Source: Burkholderia diffusa (GTDB lineage Bacteria > Pseudomonadota > Gammaproteobacteria > Burkholderiales > Burkholderiaceae). From it: 64,000 nucleotides of DNA. Made by a program: the position numbers and the translations under genes. The DNA is taken from NCBI RefSeq assembly GCF_001718315.1, contig NZ_CP013363.1, positions 1,054,001 to 1,118,000 of the forward strand, in the 5' to 3' direction. Shown here piece by piece: positions 63,692 to 64,000 of the stretch (its first letter is position 1; each line of letters begins with the position of its first letter). The notes under the pieces were generated by a model. The model was not told where the DNA came from, did not search any database, and was given only the letters and a program-made list of their open reading frames with translations.

Positions 63692-64000
63692 ATGGGCGTG
63701 GGCATGCAGATCGTCTGCGTCGGATTCGCGGGTTCCGCCGCGCTGGAAGCCGAAGCGGGGGTGCAGCTGGTGCGGCTGGAACGATTCCGCGCACGGCTGG
63801 AGGATTGCCGTCTGGTGATCGAATCGCGCCCGCGTGCGGACGGCGGCCGGACCTACGACGTGTGGCTCGAACTGGCCAAGCGCGGCTGCTCACCGGTATC
63901 GCTGCCGTGCAGCACCGGCGACGACGTGATCGAGGTGCTCGGACGCGTGTTCGCGCTGGCCGACCAGGCGCTGTCCGCATGGCACGCGGGCGAACCCGAA
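63692..64000 (+). CDS. Partial protein, faintly HPF/RaiA-like (3' end off window)
   Basis: Opens at the ATG behind GGAGGA and stays open through all 103 codons to the window edge. The visible order LERFRARLEDCRLVIE, RTYDVWLEL and the later helix FALADQALSAW resembles the fold order of the ribosome hibernation family HPF/RaiA/sigma-54 modulation protein. Because the match is weak and the C-terminus is missing, the call is tentative. The 168-bp gap before it shows no gene or clear box. Confidence 0.4.
   Translation, partial: MGVGMQIVCVGFAGSAALEAEAGVQLVRLERFRARLEDCRLVIESRPRADGGRTYDVWLELAKRGCSPVSLPCSTGDDVIEVLGRVFALADQALSAWHAGEPE

Noticed and set aside
1..64000. tRNA, rRNA, CRISPR arrays, insertion sequences, integrase or phage genes
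   Set aside because: I looked for regularly spaced repeats, cloverleaf-like stems, transposase motifs and terminal inverted repeats and found none I could defend. The 313-bp repeat has no transposase or flanking short duplication.

Overview
The window looks like chromosomal DNA of a Burkholderia species, most likely a member of the B. cepacia complex. The reasons are the very high GC content with GC-rich third codon positions, the many LysR, AraC, Lrp, IclR and LuxR regulators each paired with a transporter or catabolic enzyme, DUF4148 and DUF1488 proteins, a 16-strand general porin, and a beta-alanine transaminase/mmsA pair. I saw no rRNA, tRNA, CRISPR array, insertion sequence or prophage. 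This placement rests on recognised families, not on a database search.

Left edge (1-4.4 kb): a type VI secretion (T6SS) locus. A complete tssL with an OmpA-like extension (3128-4366) follows a rearranged stretch. A paralogous pair of secreted, cysteine-containing proteins (3-461 and 2314-3015) flanks a truncated tssL copy and visibly AT-richer cargo: a secreted unknown (928-1518), an XAC2610-like protein (1591-2163) and a short reading-frame remnant. A perfect 313-bp direct repeat (401-713 = 2955-3267) marks the duplication. I read this as an array of T6SS immunity genes built by recombination.

Envelope and regulation block (4.7-27.3 kb): an AraC regulator and LysE exporter; a five-gene operon RND pump - adaptor - outer membrane channel - response regulator - sensor kinase (14416 down to 6326); a Crp/Fnr-type regulator divergent from an acyl-CoA synthetase with an FNR-like box between them; a chemoreceptor; a Kch-type potassium channel; a LysE/Lrp divergent pair; and a tandem double-IclR regulator divergent from a metallo-beta-lactamase-fold protein and an MFS transporter, with a palindrome over the predicted -35 box.

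Catabolic block (27.5-45.3 kb): SDR and GlxA-type regulator, epoxide hydrolase, cupin dioxygenase-like protein, LysR + beta-alanine transaminase + methylmalonate-semialdehyde dehydrogenase, AEC transporter with LysR, AraC regulator divergent from a cytochrome P450, and LuxR regulator divergent from an APC permease plus DmpA/BapA-type aminopeptidase.

Right block (45.4-64 kb): FUSC efflux protein divergent from LysR, DUF4148, porin, VOC protein and cytosine deaminase, ClC-type channel, a lipoprotein phosphoesterase followed by a di-haem cytochrome c peroxidase, DMT exporter, and an Lrp / aromatic amino acid permease / tyrB unit. The last 1.1 kb begins with a strong FNR/Anr-type promoter ahead of DUF1488, a small unknown and a protein faintly resembling ribosome hibernation factors, which suggests the start of an oxygen-limitation gene set continuing past the window.
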